A program made the position numbers and the translations under genes. A model generated the notes under the pieces. That model was not told the origin of the DNA, ran no database searches, and saw nothing but the letters and a program-made list of their open reading frames with translations. This document shows positions 23,932 to 32,174 of a DNA stretch of 33,678 bases, in pieces. The stretch comes from Fictibacillus arsenicus (GTDB lineage Bacteria; Bacillota; Bacilli; Bacillales; Fictibacillaceae): contig NZ_MQMF01000009.1 of assembly GCF_001999465.1 (NCBI RefSeq), positions 1 to 33,678 on the forward strand, read 5' to 3'. Position 1 is the first letter of the stretch. Each line of letters begins with the position of its first letter.

Positions 23932-24085
23932 GCTAGTGGAAGTAGTTGATTTCCGCTTCAGGTGCTCGCTTTCCGGGGGGCGTGCGGTGAGCCTCCTCTG
24001 CGCTTTGCGCCGTTAGGAGTCTCACCTGTCCCGCTAATCCCCCAGGAGTCTCGTACCTTACGCTCCAACCAACTTGTCAATGAAG
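23932..24085. repeat. GC-rich intergenic repeat element with internal hairpin
   Basis: This segment is far more GC-rich than its surroundings and contains the phrases GTAGTTGATTTCCGCT, GTGCTCGCTTTCCG and GGAGTCTCGTACC, which I recall from an intergenic repeat scattered through Bacillus genomes (recalled, not searched). Inside it, GGTGAG-C-CTCCT and AGGAG-T-CTCACC (23986-24026) pair around an inner GCGC/GCGC stem. It carries no open frame with a ribosome binding site. Confidence 0.6.
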
Positions 24086-24174
24086 CGTAACCAATGCTTT
24101 GTTCACAAGCAGCAATTCTTTGGAATAAAGCCACTAAATTAAATAATCACCCTTTTTCATAGAGGTGAATTGAA

Positions 24175-26136
24175 ATGATTATATTACAAGTTCAGGACGT
24201 CACTAAGTCTTTTGGTGCTGACGTCATTTTATCCAATATAAAGTTAGAAGTTCAAACGGGAGAACGTATTGCGCTTGTTGGCAGAAACGGTGCAGGAAAG
24301 TCTACTCTTCTTCGTGTAATTACTGGGGAATATTCTTATGACTCCGGTCATGTCATGATTCCAAAAGATGTGAAAACCGGCTACCTTGCACAGGATGCAG
24401 GTCTTGATTCAGATGAATCCATATGGAATGAAATGCTCTCGGTCTTTGAACCTCTTCGAAAAAAAGAGAAGAAACTGCGTGAGATGGAAGCGCGTATGGG
24501 CGATCCAGCCGTTTTAGAAAACGCTGCCGAGTATGAGCGTCTTTTAAAAGATTATGATGAGCTGCAGGTCCAATTTAAGGATGAAGGCGGCTACCAATAT
24601 GAAGCTGAGATCCGCACCGTTCTTCATGGCTTCCAATTTGCCGATTTTGACAGAGACACAAGAATCAATACGCTGAGCGGCGGACAGAAAACAAGACTTG
24701 CTCTTGCAAAGCTTCTTTTAACAAAGCCGGATCTTCTTATTCTGGATGAGCCTACCAACCACTTAGATATCAAAACGTTAACTTGGCTGGAGCAATATTT
24801 GCAGGGTTACCCTGGCGGTATTCTGATTGTTTCTCATGACCGCTATTTTCTCGATAAGATCGTGACAACTGTTTATGAAGTATCGAGAAAACGTTCCTAC
24901 CGCTTTACCGGAAACTATTCGAGTTATTTAGAGCAAAAAGCGGAACGTTTTGCTCAAGAAATGAAAGAGTTCGAGAAACAGCAAGATCAAGTCGCTAAAC
25001 TTGAAGATTTTATCCAGCGCAACCTTGTGCGCGCTTCAACAACTAAACGTGCTCAAAGCCGCCGTAAACAGCTTGAAAAAATGGAGCTGAAGGAACGTCC
25101 TGCCGGATCTGAGAAATCGGCTTACTTCTCTTTTGATATCGAAAGGCAAAGTGGAAACGATGTGCTAAAGCTTGAGGAAGTGAGTACTGGCTATGAAGAC
25201 GGAACTCCACTTTTTAATCATGTAAACCTGGCAGTAACTCGTCAGGATAGTATCGCGATCGTTGGTCCTAACGGTATCGGTAAATCGACACTATTAAAAG
25301 TGATCAGAAAACAGCTGCCGCTCATAACAGGCGATATACGTTATGGCAGCGGTTTGAAAATTTCACATTATGATCAGGAACAAGCCGATCTTCATTCACG
25401 AAAAACACTTTTGAATGAACTTTGGGATGATTATCCTGAAAAAACAGAAAAAGAAATTCGATCGATATTGGGTCAATTCCTTTTCAGCGGTGATGATGTG
25501 ATGAAGCTTGTAAATGAGTTAAGCGGTGGCCAAAAAGCCCGGCTTGCTCTTGCCAAACTCATGATGGAAAAAGGCAATCTGCTTTTATTGGACGAGCCTA
25601 CGAACCACTTGGACCTGGATAGCAAAGAAGTACTGGAACAAGCATTGATTCATTATCCAGGAACGATTCTTTTCGTATCCCATGACCGTTATTTTATCAA
25701 CCGGATCGCAACTAAGGTTGTTGAACTGGCTCCAGATGGTCTTACAGAGTATCTTGGGGATTATGATTATTACACAGAAAAAAAGAACGAAATGAAAGCC
25801 CGGGAAGAAATTGCAGAACGCCAAAAAGCTGAGAGTGTTACAAGCGCGCCGTCCGCTGCACAGTCAAACAGCGCCAAAAACTCAATCGACAAAGAGGCCA
25901 AGAAGCAAGACCGTAAACGGCTACGTCGAATCGAGGAAATTGAAGAGCTTCTTGAGGGACTTGAGAGCAAAATTGCGTTTGCAGAAGGTGAACTTTGCAA
26001 ACCAGAAGTATTTCAGGATTACGAGAAAACTCAAGAATTCCAATCACAGCTGGATGCATTAAACAGTGAGATGGAAACTCTTATGGAAGAATGGGAAGAA
26101 TTGCAGATTAAGCTAAAAGCTGACAACCCTATTTAA
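24175..26136 (+). CDS. ydiF: ABC-F family ATPase (YdiF type)
   Basis: This 653-residue soluble protein has two ABC ATPase domains and no membrane segments, the hallmark of ABC-F proteins that act on the ribosome. Domain 1 has Walker A GRNGAGKST, signature LSGGQKTRLALA and Walker B LLILDEPTNHLD; domain 2 has GPNGIGKST, LSGGQKARLALA and LLLLDEPTNHLD. The linker between them (about 245-315) is rich in charged residues. A C-terminal coiled-coil extension (about 545-650) is preceded by a Ser/Ala-rich hinge. The specific role, translation factor or antibiotic protection, is not decided by the sequence; chromosomal synteny with B. subtilis ydiF favours a housekeeping role. ATG 24175 has AGAGGTGA upstream. 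Confidence 0.95.
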   Translation: MIILQVQDVTKSFGADVILSNIKLEVQTGERIALVGRNGAGKSTLLRVITGEYSYDSGHVMIPKDVKTGYLAQDAGLDSDESIWNEMLSVFEPLRKKEKKLREMEARMGDPAVLENAAEYERLLKDYDELQVQFKDEGGYQYEAEIRTVLHGFQFADFDRDTRINTLSGGQKTRLALAKLLLTKPDLLILDEPTNHLDIKTLTWLEQYLQGYPGGILIVSHDRYFLDKIVTTVYEVSRKRSYRFTGNYSSYLEQKAERFAQEMKEFEKQQDQVAKLEDFIQRNLVRASTTKRAQSRRKQLEKMELKERPAGSEKSAYFSFDIERQSGNDVLKLEEVSTGYEDGTPLFNHVNLAVTRQDSIAIVGPNGIGKSTLLKVIRKQLPLITGDIRYGSGLKISHYDQEQADLHSRKTLLNELWDDYPEKTEKEIRSILGQFLFSGDDVMKLVNELSGGQKARLALAKLMMEKGNLLLLDEPTNHLDLDSKEVLEQALIHYPGTILFVSHDRYFINRIATKVVELAPDGLTEYLGDYDYYTEKKNEMKAREEIAERQKAESVTSAPSAAQSNSAKNSIDKEAKKQDRKRLRRIEEIEELLEGLESKIAFAEGELCKPEVFQDYEKTQEFQSQLDALNSEMETLMEEWEELQIKLKADNPI

Positions 26137-26152
26137 GGTTGTCAGCTTTCTT
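26117..26152 (+). terminator. Terminator of ydiF
   Basis: A 12-bp perfect stem (26117-26128 with 26137-26148) holds the ydiF stop codon in its loop and is followed by TTCTTTG. The T run is short but the stem is strong. Confidence 0.78.
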
Positions 26153-26154
26153 TG

Positions 26155-26324
26155 TTATCCACAGGATATAAATAGATTTTACAAGTGTATTTTACACTTA
26201 TCCACTTTATCCACAATAAATTGTGTATACATCGTGTGATTTGTGTATAACACGAACCCTTAATTGTAGAACTCTTTCAAACGTTGTCCACATTATCCAC
26301 AAACATGTGCATAACTTTTCCACA
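26155..26324. promoter_or_regulatory. DnaA-box cluster between ydiF and tsaD
   Basis: Three perfect TTATCCACA boxes (26155-26163, 26207-26215, 26293-26301) lie with five one-mismatch boxes: TTATCCACT 26198-26206, TGTGTATAA 26242-26250 (reverse), TTGTCCACA 26284-26292, TGTGCATAA 26306-26314 (reverse) and TTTTCCACA 26316-26324. TGTGTATAC (26222-26230) has two mismatches. The stretch holds no gene. In B. subtilis I recall a DnaA-binding cluster at the same place, beside gcp (tsaD). It probably titrates DnaA or affects initiation timing. Confidence 0.88.
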
Positions 26325-26356
26325 AATAGAATGTCGAATGAAGTCCTTTTTAGTCG

Positions 26357-26391
26357 ATAAAAAAGCTCTTTCCCCTAAGGAAAAGAGCTTT
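26357..26391 (-). terminator. Terminator of the thiL-tsaD operon
   Basis: On the minus strand, AAAGCTCTTTTCC pairs with GGGAAAGAGCTTT across a TTAG loop and is followed by TTTATCG. It directly follows the tsaD stop. Confidence 0.87.
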
Positions 26392-26397
26392 ACTTTA

Positions 26398-27414
26398 TTA
26401 TTGCGCTTCTAGATCCAGTCCAGGAACTCCGTTGAGTGCCATATCAGCCCGTGTACCCTTTTGATAGGCTACACTTCCTGCTGCTGCAATCATAGCTGCA
26501 TTATCTGTGCATAAGTGCAAAGGAGGGATGATTAAATCATACCCAGTATTTTTAAAGCGTTCTTCCAATGCTTTACGCAGCCCTTTGTTTGCGGCTACAC
26601 CACCTGCTAGAAGAACTTGTTTTACTTCATATTGTTCAGCCGCTCGAAATGTTTTTTCCACAAGCACATCCACAACGCTTGCCTGGAAGCTCGCTGCTAA
26701 GTCTTCTGGCTTAATTACTTCACCGCGCTGAGTTGCATTGTGAACCGTGTTAATGACAGCTGATTTTAATCCGCTGAAACTAAAATCCAGTGATTCAGGT
26801 TCAAGCCAAGCTCTAGGCAGGTCAATGTTCGGTTCTCCCTCTTGGGCAAGCTTGTCGATATGCGGACCACCTGGGTACGGCATGTTCAATGTACGAGCGA
26901 CTTTATCATACGCCTCACCTGCTGCATCATCTCTAGTTTCCCCGATTACTTTGAAGGTTCCGTGTTCCTCCATGAAAACAAGCTCTGTATGTCCGCCTGA
27001 AACGATCAGCGACAACAACGGGAACGTCATCTCTTTTACAAGACGGTTCGCATAGATGTGTCCCGCGATATGATGAACAGGTACAAGCGGCAGTCCGTGT
27101 GCGAACGCAAAAGCTTTTGCTGCGTTTACACCGATTAAGAGCGCGCCTACTAACCCCGGCCCTTCCGTAACAGCAACCGCAGTTAAGTCAGCAGGCTCAA
27201 GCTCTGCTTTGTTTAACGCTTCATCAATAACGATCGTAATTTGTTCCACATGATGACGCGACGCCACCTCAGGCACAACTCCACCGAACCGCTTATGGCT
27301 TTCAATCTGTGAAGCCACAATGTTCGCCAATAGCTCTGTACCGTTTTTTACAATGGCTACAGCTGTCTCATCACAGCTTGTTTCGATTGCTAATATGATT
27401 TCATCTTTTTTCAT
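26398..27414 (-). CDS. tsaD: tRNA N6-adenosine threonylcarbamoyltransferase TsaD
   Basis: This 338-residue enzyme transfers the threonylcarbamoyl group from threonylcarbamoyl-AMP to A37 of tRNAs that read ANN codons, forming t6A with TsaB and TsaE. It has the ASKHA ATPase fold. [12 protein letters not shown] is the N-terminal phosphate motif, [10 protein letters not shown] carries the two metal-binding histidines, and [12 protein letters not shown] and [13 protein letters not shown] are conserved. The ATG at 27414 overlaps the rimI stop (ATGA); a GTG four codons upstream is unlikely. It is last in the operon thiL-tsaE-tsaB-rimI-tsaD. Formerly named gcp. Confidence 0.97.
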   Translation of the reverse strand: MKKDEIILAIETSCDETAVAIVKNGTELLANIVASQIESHKRFGGVVPEVASRHHVEQITIVIDEALNKAELEPADLTAVAVTEGPGLVGALLIGVNAAKAFAFAHGLPLVPVHHIAGHIYANRLVKEMTFPLLSLIVSGGHTELVFMEEHGTFKVIGETRDDAAGEAYDKVARTLNMPYPGGPHIDKLAQEGEPNIDLPRAWLEPESLDFSFSGLKSAVINTVHNATQRGEVIKPEDLAASFQASVVDVLVEKTFRAAEQYEVKQVLLAGGVAANKGLRKALEERFKNTGYDLIIPPLHLCTDNAAMIAAAGSVAYQKGTRADMALNGVPGLDLEAQ

Positions 27415-27869
27415 AGTTCCACCCACATTACTAACGCATCTTCACCGTTATCACTGTAATAGTTTTTTCTAATTCCGCCTGCTTCGAATCCAAGCTTTTT
27501 ATATAAGTTCTGAGCAACGTGATTACTGACTCGTGCTTCTAGCGTCATCGTTGCTGCACCATATCTTTTTGCGAGAATCATCGCTTCTTTCATCAGCTGT
27601 TCTCCTAGCTTTCTTCCTCTGTATGAAGGAAGAATCGCAATATTTGTTACATGAGCCTCATCCATCACAAGCCAGATGCCGCAATAGCCAATCGGCTGAA
27701 AATGGTCTTCTATGACAAGGTAATATGCAAATTGATTTTCAACGATCTCTCTGTAAAAAGCTTCTCTCGACCAAGGAACAGTGAAGGAAGACTGTTCGAT
27801 GCCAAGAATATCATCAATATCACTTACTTTAGCAAGTCTATAAGTATATGCCTCTCCCACCTGAAACAC
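27411..27869 (-). CDS. rimI: Ribosomal-protein-alanine N-acetyltransferase RimI family
   Basis: This 152-residue GNAT-fold acetyltransferase would acetylate a protein N-terminus, classically that of ribosomal protein S18; in Bacillus the substrate is less sure. The acetyl-CoA motif is [19 protein letters not shown], and the C-terminal motif is [23 protein letters not shown] in two parts. The frame starts at a GTG (27869) directly after the tsaB stop; another GTG at 27860 is possible and no strong ribosome binding site decides. Its stop overlaps tsaD. Confidence 0.93.
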   Translation of the reverse strand: MFQVGEAYTYRLAKVSDIDDILGIEQSSFTVPWSREAFYREIVENQFAYYLVIEDHFQPIGYCGIWLVMDEAHVTNIAILPSYRGRKLGEQLMKEAMILAKRYGAATMTLEARVSNHVAQNLYKKLGFEAGGIRKNYYSDNGEDALVMWVEL

Positions 27870-28565
27870 CTACTTGCCCTGTGACTTCAGCCAGTTTACT
27901 TCTGCTTCGGCTAGCTGGAGATAACTTGGTGTAAACGAATGGATGTCATCCGGCTCCCTCTGCATACCGATTCGTCCTAGCTCACTTGGTCTTGGATTAT
28001 GATCAGACACATGTCCAAATACAGCCTGACTCCCCAAAACCTCAGATATTGTTTCCTGATGGATAGGAAGATCGTTTCCTACAAATAAAATTTTCTTATC
28101 TGTGGTCTGCAGTTTTTCAAGCCAGTCTTTTAATAAAATGATGCGGTCTTCCCATAGGTTCTCAAATTCCCCTGAGTCCGCATGTCCATAAAGACCTGTA
28201 AACAGCTGAGTTCGCCTTGCATCAAATAACGGTACTGTGAAACCATCAAAATACTTTCCACTTTGTGCGAGTACTTCAAGGCTTGAAATACCTACAAGTT
28301 CTTTTTTTAACGTCCATGCGAGCGTTTTAGCGATTGTGACACCAATCCGAACACCTGTATACGATCCAGGACCTTTTGCAACAACGATACGATCGAGTTC
28401 AGCAGGTTTCACACCCGTTCCTTTCATGAGCTGCTCGATGGCAGGCATTACGCGTATCGAATGATTTTTCTTTAAGTTTGTAATATATTCACCAAACACT
28501 TTTCCTTCATCCAATACTGCAATCCCCATTACGAGGTTGGATGTATCTATTGCCAGTACTTTCAT
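27870..28565 (-). CDS. tsaB: t6A complex subunit TsaB
   Basis: This 231-residue protein is an inactive-type ASKHA paralogue that pairs with TsaD in the t6A complex. The N-terminal MKVLAIDTSNLVMGIAV, VAKGPGSYTGVRIGVTIAKTLAW in pieces, and the C-terminal PSYLQLAEAEVNW are typical. The ATG overlaps the tsaE stop (ATGA) and AAGGAG lies eight bases upstream, inside tsaE. Its stop abuts the rimI start. Confidence 0.95.
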   Translation of the reverse strand: MKVLAIDTSNLVMGIAVLDEGKVFGEYITNLKKNHSIRVMPAIEQLMKGTGVKPAELDRIVVAKGPGSYTGVRIGVTIAKTLAWTLKKELVGISSLEVLAQSGKYFDGFTVPLFDARRTQLFTGLYGHADSGEFENLWEDRIILLKDWLEKLQTTDKKILFVGNDLPIHQETISEVLGSQAVFGHVSDHNPRPSELGRIGMQREPDDIHSFTPSYLQLAEAEVNWLKSQGK

Positions 28566-29017
28566 TGCATAATCTCCTTAACACGTTCTTCGTATCTTTC
28601 CCCAAGCGGAGTTAATTGTATTTCTCGTTCGTCTTCGCCAATGTGCGAGATGACTAGTTCCAGTCTCTCTTTTGGCAGGTAATCTTCTATAAAGACCGCC
28701 CATTCTACCACACAAACCCCTTCGCCTAAAAAATACTCTTCAAATCCTAGATCCTCATCAGAGTCTTCCAGTCTGTACACGTCCATATGATAAAGAGGCA
28801 AACGGCCATTGTATTCCTTAATGATGGTAAACGTAGGGGAGTTCACGGTACGGGTTATGCCTAGACCTTTAGCAAGTCCTTTAGTAAAAGTGGTCTTACC
28901 TGCGCCAAGATCTCCAGCAAGTGTAAGAACGTCTCCTTTATCAAGGACTGACCCTAGTTTTTCAGCAAAAGCCATCGTTTCTTCCGCTGACTTTGTTTTA
29001 AAATGATAAACACTCAT
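28562..29017 (-). CDS. tsaE: t6A complex ATPase TsaE
   Basis: The 151-residue P-loop ATPase powers the turnover of the t6A complex. Walker A is GDLGAGKTTFTKGLA near residues 40-54, and SPTFTIIKEY and YHMDVYRL are family motifs, followed by GVCVVEWA. The ATG at 29017 has AAGGGGAAG upstream and lies nine bases after thiL. Confidence 0.95.
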   Translation of the reverse strand: MSVYHFKTKSAEETMAFAEKLGSVLDKGDVLTLAGDLGAGKTTFTKGLAKGLGITRTVNSPTFTIIKEYNGRLPLYHMDVYRLEDSDEDLGFEEYFLGEGVCVVEWAVFIEDYLPKERLELVISHIGEDEREIQLTPLGERYEERVKEIMQ

Positions 29018-29026
29018 GACTTCCCC

Positions 29027-30028
29027 TTACCTTTCCCGAAAATGATTAAAACCTTGTTTTGTAATTTGTTCTGGTGAACCGTTCTCGTTTCGATGCAAAT
29101 AGACTGCACCATTACCAGCTTCTCCAACTTTCCCGATTTCAAAAATCTTTAGAGAATGCTGTTGAAACAGTTTGCTTAATGGCTCGAACTGATCTTGAGC
29201 AACCGTTCCAGTCAGTACATAATCTTCTCCGCCATACAGCTGAAAGTCTAGCTGCTCGTTCTTATGATATCTGGATAATAATGAACTGACAGGGATTTTA
29301 GTTTCATCAATATGTATGGCAACTTGACTGGCCTCAGCAATTTCATTGAGCTCGCTCGCTATACCGTCACTCACATCGTTTAAAGAGATACGAAAACCGC
29401 TGGATGTTAAAATTCTCCCCTGTTCTATATGAGGAGCTGGCATTTGATGCTGTAAGATCAACTGCTTTTCATCACTGCTAAATTGATGGTGTCTCGTTTT
29501 TTCTAGTAACAGTTTAAGACCTGCTGCAGATTCACCCGTTACTCCTGTTAAAAAGACAGAATCTCCTGGCTTTGCATTTTTTCGGAGCAGACGCTTTCCT
29601 TTTTCTACTTTTCCAATAACGGTAACGGTTAATACAAGAGGTCCTTTTGTTGAAACGGTATCCCCGCCAATGAGGTCTGTTTTATACTTTGATGCGAGAT
29701 TGGCCATCCCTTTATAAACTTCGCTGAGCTCTTCCGCGTTCCAGTCCTTAGCTATCGCGATAGATACTAAATAAAATTGAGGTATCGCACCCATTGCGCC
29801 TAAATCACTTAAGTTTACAGCAAGCGCCTTGTAGCCAGCTTGATAAGGTGACAAAGTATCTTTCGTAAAATGGACACCTTCCACCATCGTATCAACACAG
29901 ACGACTTGATCCATTTCTTTGTTTACTGACCAAAGTGCGGCGTCATCACCAATACCCATTACTAACTCTTTTTGATAAGAAGAATCTGGTGTGATGCTTT
30001 TTATCCATTCAAATTCATCATGAAGCAC
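29027..30028 (-). CDS. thiL: Thiamine-monophosphate kinase ThiL
   Basis: This 333-residue enzyme phosphorylates thiamine monophosphate to thiamine diphosphate, the last step of the cofactor pathway. It shows MGIGDDAALW and VCVDTMVEGVHF at the N-terminus, VNLSDLGAMGAIP, the Asp-rich GGDTVSTKGPLVLTVTVIG, NDVSDGIASEL and YGGEDYVLTG. The start is a GTG at 30028, with GAGGTGG upstream. It heads the operon; no clear promoter was seen between it and the tRNA terminator at 30060-30095, so the operon may partly depend on read-through. Confidence 0.96.
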   Translation of the reverse strand: MLHDEFEWIKSITPDSSYQKELVMGIGDDAALWSVNKEMDQVVCVDTMVEGVHFTKDTLSPYQAGYKALAVNLSDLGAMGAIPQFYLVSIAIAKDWNAEELSEVYKGMANLASKYKTDLIGGDTVSTKGPLVLTVTVIGKVEKGKRLLRKNAKPGDSVFLTGVTGESAAGLKLLLEKTRHHQFSSDEKQLILQHQMPAPHIEQGRILTSSGFRISLNDVSDGIASELNEIAEASQVAIHIDETKIPVSSLLSRYHKNEQLDFQLYGGEDYVLTGTVAQDQFEPLSKLFQQHSLKIFEIGKVGEAGNGAVYLHRNENGSPEQITKQGFNHFRER

Positions 30029-30059
30029 GGAAAACCACCTCTTTGGCTAAATCAGTTTA

Positions 30060-30095
30060 TAAAAAAGCCTTAGGATCAGATCGAACTCCTAAGGT
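30060..30095 (-). terminator. Second terminator after the tRNA genes
   Basis: On the minus strand, CCTTAGGA pairs with TCCTAAGG across an 11-base loop, followed by CTTTTTTAT, about 40 bases upstream of thiL. Confidence 0.8.
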
Positions 30096-30132
30096 ATCAG
30101 TAGTATATTTTAAGTTTAACTTACTTTTAGAC

Positions 30133-30160
30133 ATAAAAAAACACGAAACCTTGTTTCGTT
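30133..30160 (-). terminator. First terminator after tRNA-Asp
   Basis: ACGAAAC and GTTTCGT (30143-30149 and 30153-30159) form a 7-bp stem with a 3-base loop, followed on the minus strand by GTTTTTTTATG, 10 bases after tRNA-Asp. Confidence 0.8.
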
Positions 30161-30169
30161 GTTTAAAAG

Positions 30170-30245
30170 TGGCGGACCCGACCGGGGTCGAACCGGCGAT
30201 CTCCTGCGTGACAGGCAGGCATGTTAACCACTACACCACGGGTCC
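30170..30245 (-). tRNA. tRNA-Asp (anticodon GTC)
   Basis: On the minus strand the acceptor arms GGACCCG and CGGGTCC, the D arm with GTGGTTAACA, the anticodon arm CCTGC-CTGTCAC-GCAGG with anticodon GTC, and GGTTCGACCCC in the T arm are all complete. The CCA end is encoded (76 bases in all). Confidence 0.97.
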
Positions 30246-30266
30246 AGCTTGTATGTAATTGATGTA

Positions 30267-30354
30267 GTTCATGAAATAAAATTGGTTGCACCCTATGGGT
30301 ACTCCAGATATTTCATAGTCAAGAAGAATCTCGACGTTGTTCATGAAATAAAAT

Positions 30355-30361
<7 letters not shown>
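30267..30361 (-). repeat. Decayed copy of the fMet tRNA unit, 3' end and trailer
   Basis: The 23 bases at 30267-30289 recur exactly at 30339-30361, where they form the 3' end (GCAACCA) and trailer of the intact fMet tRNA. The first copy also has the AACGTCG leader about 47 bases before its GCAACCA end, but the tRNA body between is unrelated and cannot fold as a tRNA. Confidence 0.6.
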
Positions 30362-30577
<216 letters not shown>

Positions 30578-30663
30578 ATAAAAGGTTGTTTGTTCAACAA
30601 CTTGTTTCGGACATTTATTAATATAACACGTTTATTAGTATGATGCAAGTGTTAATTAAATAT

Positions 30664-30700
30664 TAGGGCACTGGAATTTTATTTTTTCCAGCGCCCTTTG
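30664..30700 (-). terminator. Hairpin after the amino-acid permease gene
   Basis: AGGGC-A-CTGGAA (30665-30676) pairs with TTCCAG-C-GCCCT (30686-30697). The minus-strand T run is poor (AATATTTAATT), so termination may be incomplete. Confidence 0.6.
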
Positions 30701-30701
30701 A

Positions 30702-32081
30702 TTATGCTGCTTTTTTCGCGTTTTCTGGTCTCTTATGGAAACCTTTAGCGTAGTAGATGGCTGTTAAAAGAATCAGCCAGAGTGGGCCAACGATTAACGC
30801 AATCCTTGTATCTGGGAAGTAAGCCATGATTCCTACTACAAATATTAATATCGCAAGTGCTAAAAATGATCCAAACGGATATAACGGCATTTTAAACTTC
30901 AATTCCGCTTTTTCTTTATCACTTAATCCTTTACGGAATTTCAATTGTGAAACAAGAATAACGGACCACGTCCAGATCGCACCAAACGTCGAGATACTCG
31001 TTACCCAGACAAAAACTTTTTCAGGAACTAAGTAGTTGAGTACTACCCCGATTAACAGTGCTGCCGCTGAAACTAAAATAGCTGTAGACGGCACTCCTGT
31101 TTTACCTACACTATGAAGTTTTGCAGGTGCTTGTTTTTGTTCAGCAAGATTGAACAACATACGTCCTGTACTGAAAATCCCGCTGTTACAGCTTGATAAT
31201 GCAGCTGTTAATACAACAAAATTAATGATTCCAGCAGCTTGTCCAATTCCGATCTTTTCAAACGTTAATACAAACGGACTTCCTTGTGTGCCAATTTGAT
31301 CCCAAGGATAGATCGACATAATAACAAACAATGCCCCGACATAAAATAATAAAATACGCCAAAATACAGTATTTACAGCTTTGGCAATCGATTTTTCAGG
31401 ATTTTTTACTTCACCTGCTGTTACACCGATCATTTCAATACCTAAGAAAGCGAACATAACCATTTGCATCGACATGAGAATACCTTTAACGCCATTTGGT
31501 GCAAAACCGCCGTTTTCCCAAAGGTTGCTGATCCCGGTTGCAACTCCACCGTTACCAAAACCAAATATAATCATCCCTAAACCACTTACAATCATTAAAA
31601 CGATTGCTACAATTTTGATTAAAGCAAACCAGAATTCAAACTCACCATACGCTTTAATCGCAAGAAGGTTGATGCTAGCCATAATAACAAGTGCAGCTAA
31701 TGCCCAGATCCACGTCGGTACATCTGGATACCACATTTTCATATAGATTCCTACCGCTGTAATTTCAGCCATACAAGTTACAATCCACAAGAACCAATAG
31801 TTCCAACCTGTTAAGTAACCAGCTAATGGTCCAATGTAGTTTCTTGCGTATCGGCTAAAAGAACCTGCTACTGGCTGATGGATTGCCATCTCCCCAAGAG
31901 CCCTCATAATCATAAACATTACTGCTCCACCTAGAGCATATGCAAATAAAATTGCCGGTCCTGCCATCTCAATTGCTGAAGCGGAACCTAAAAATAAGCC
32001 CACTCCAATAGCAGCCCCAAGTGACATAAGCGTAATATGCCGTTCCTCGAGCCCGCGATGTAATTCCTGTTTCGGCTTCAT
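30702..32081 (-). CDS. Amino-acid permease (APC superfamily, AAT family)
   Basis: This 459-residue membrane transporter of about 12 segments belongs to the proton-coupled amino-acid permeases (HutM/ProY/AlaP/YtnA group). It begins GLEERHITLMSLGAAIGVGLFLGSA in parts, followed by GGAVMFMIMRALGEMA and GWNYWF. The substrate cannot be read from the sequence; proline, alanine, threonine or histidine relatives are equally possible. The ATG at 32081 has GGGAGG upstream. A SigA-type promoter and an imperfect catabolite-response palindrome lie in front, suggesting carbon control. Confidence 0.9.
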   Translation of the reverse strand: MKPKQELHRGLEERHITLMSLGAAIGVGLFLGSASAIEMAGPAILFAYALGGAVMFMIMRALGEMAIHQPVAGSFSRYARNYIGPLAGYLTGWNYWFLWIVTCMAEITAVGIYMKMWYPDVPTWIWALAALVIMASINLLAIKAYGEFEFWFALIKIVAIVLMIVSGLGMIIFGFGNGGVATGISNLWENGGFAPNGVKGILMSMQMVMFAFLGIEMIGVTAGEVKNPEKSIAKAVNTVFWRILLFYVGALFVIMSIYPWDQIGTQGSPFVLTFEKIGIGQAAGIINFVVLTAALSSCNSGIFSTGRMLFNLAEQKQAPAKLHSVGKTGVPSTAILVSAAALLIGVVLNYLVPEKVFVWVTSISTFGAIWTWSVILVSQLKFRKGLSDKEKAELKFKMPLYPFGSFLALAILIFVVGIMAYFPDTRIALIVGPLWLILLTAIYYAKGFHKRPENAKKAA

Positions 32082-32107
32082 TTTTATGCCTCCCTTGCTG
32101 TGTTTGA

Positions 32108-32120
32108 TGAAGCGCTTTCA
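32108..32120. promoter_or_regulatory. cre-like palindrome (catabolite control), imperfect
   Basis: TGAAGCGCTTTCA lies just downstream of the -10 of the permease promoter, where a CcpA site would block transcription. It is one base short of the 14-bp consensus (a base missing from one half-site), so it is only a candidate. Confidence 0.4.
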
Positions 32121-32127
32121 CTCAGGT

Positions 32128-32156
32128 ATCATACCACGATTCGACAAGAGGAACAA
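32128..32156 (-). promoter_or_regulatory. SigA promoter of the amino-acid permease gene
   Basis: TTGTTC (32151-32156) and TATGAT (32128-32133) on the minus strand are 17 bp apart, about 50 bases before the start codon. Confidence 0.6.
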
Positions 32157-32174
32157 TTTCTTTTATGTTACAGT

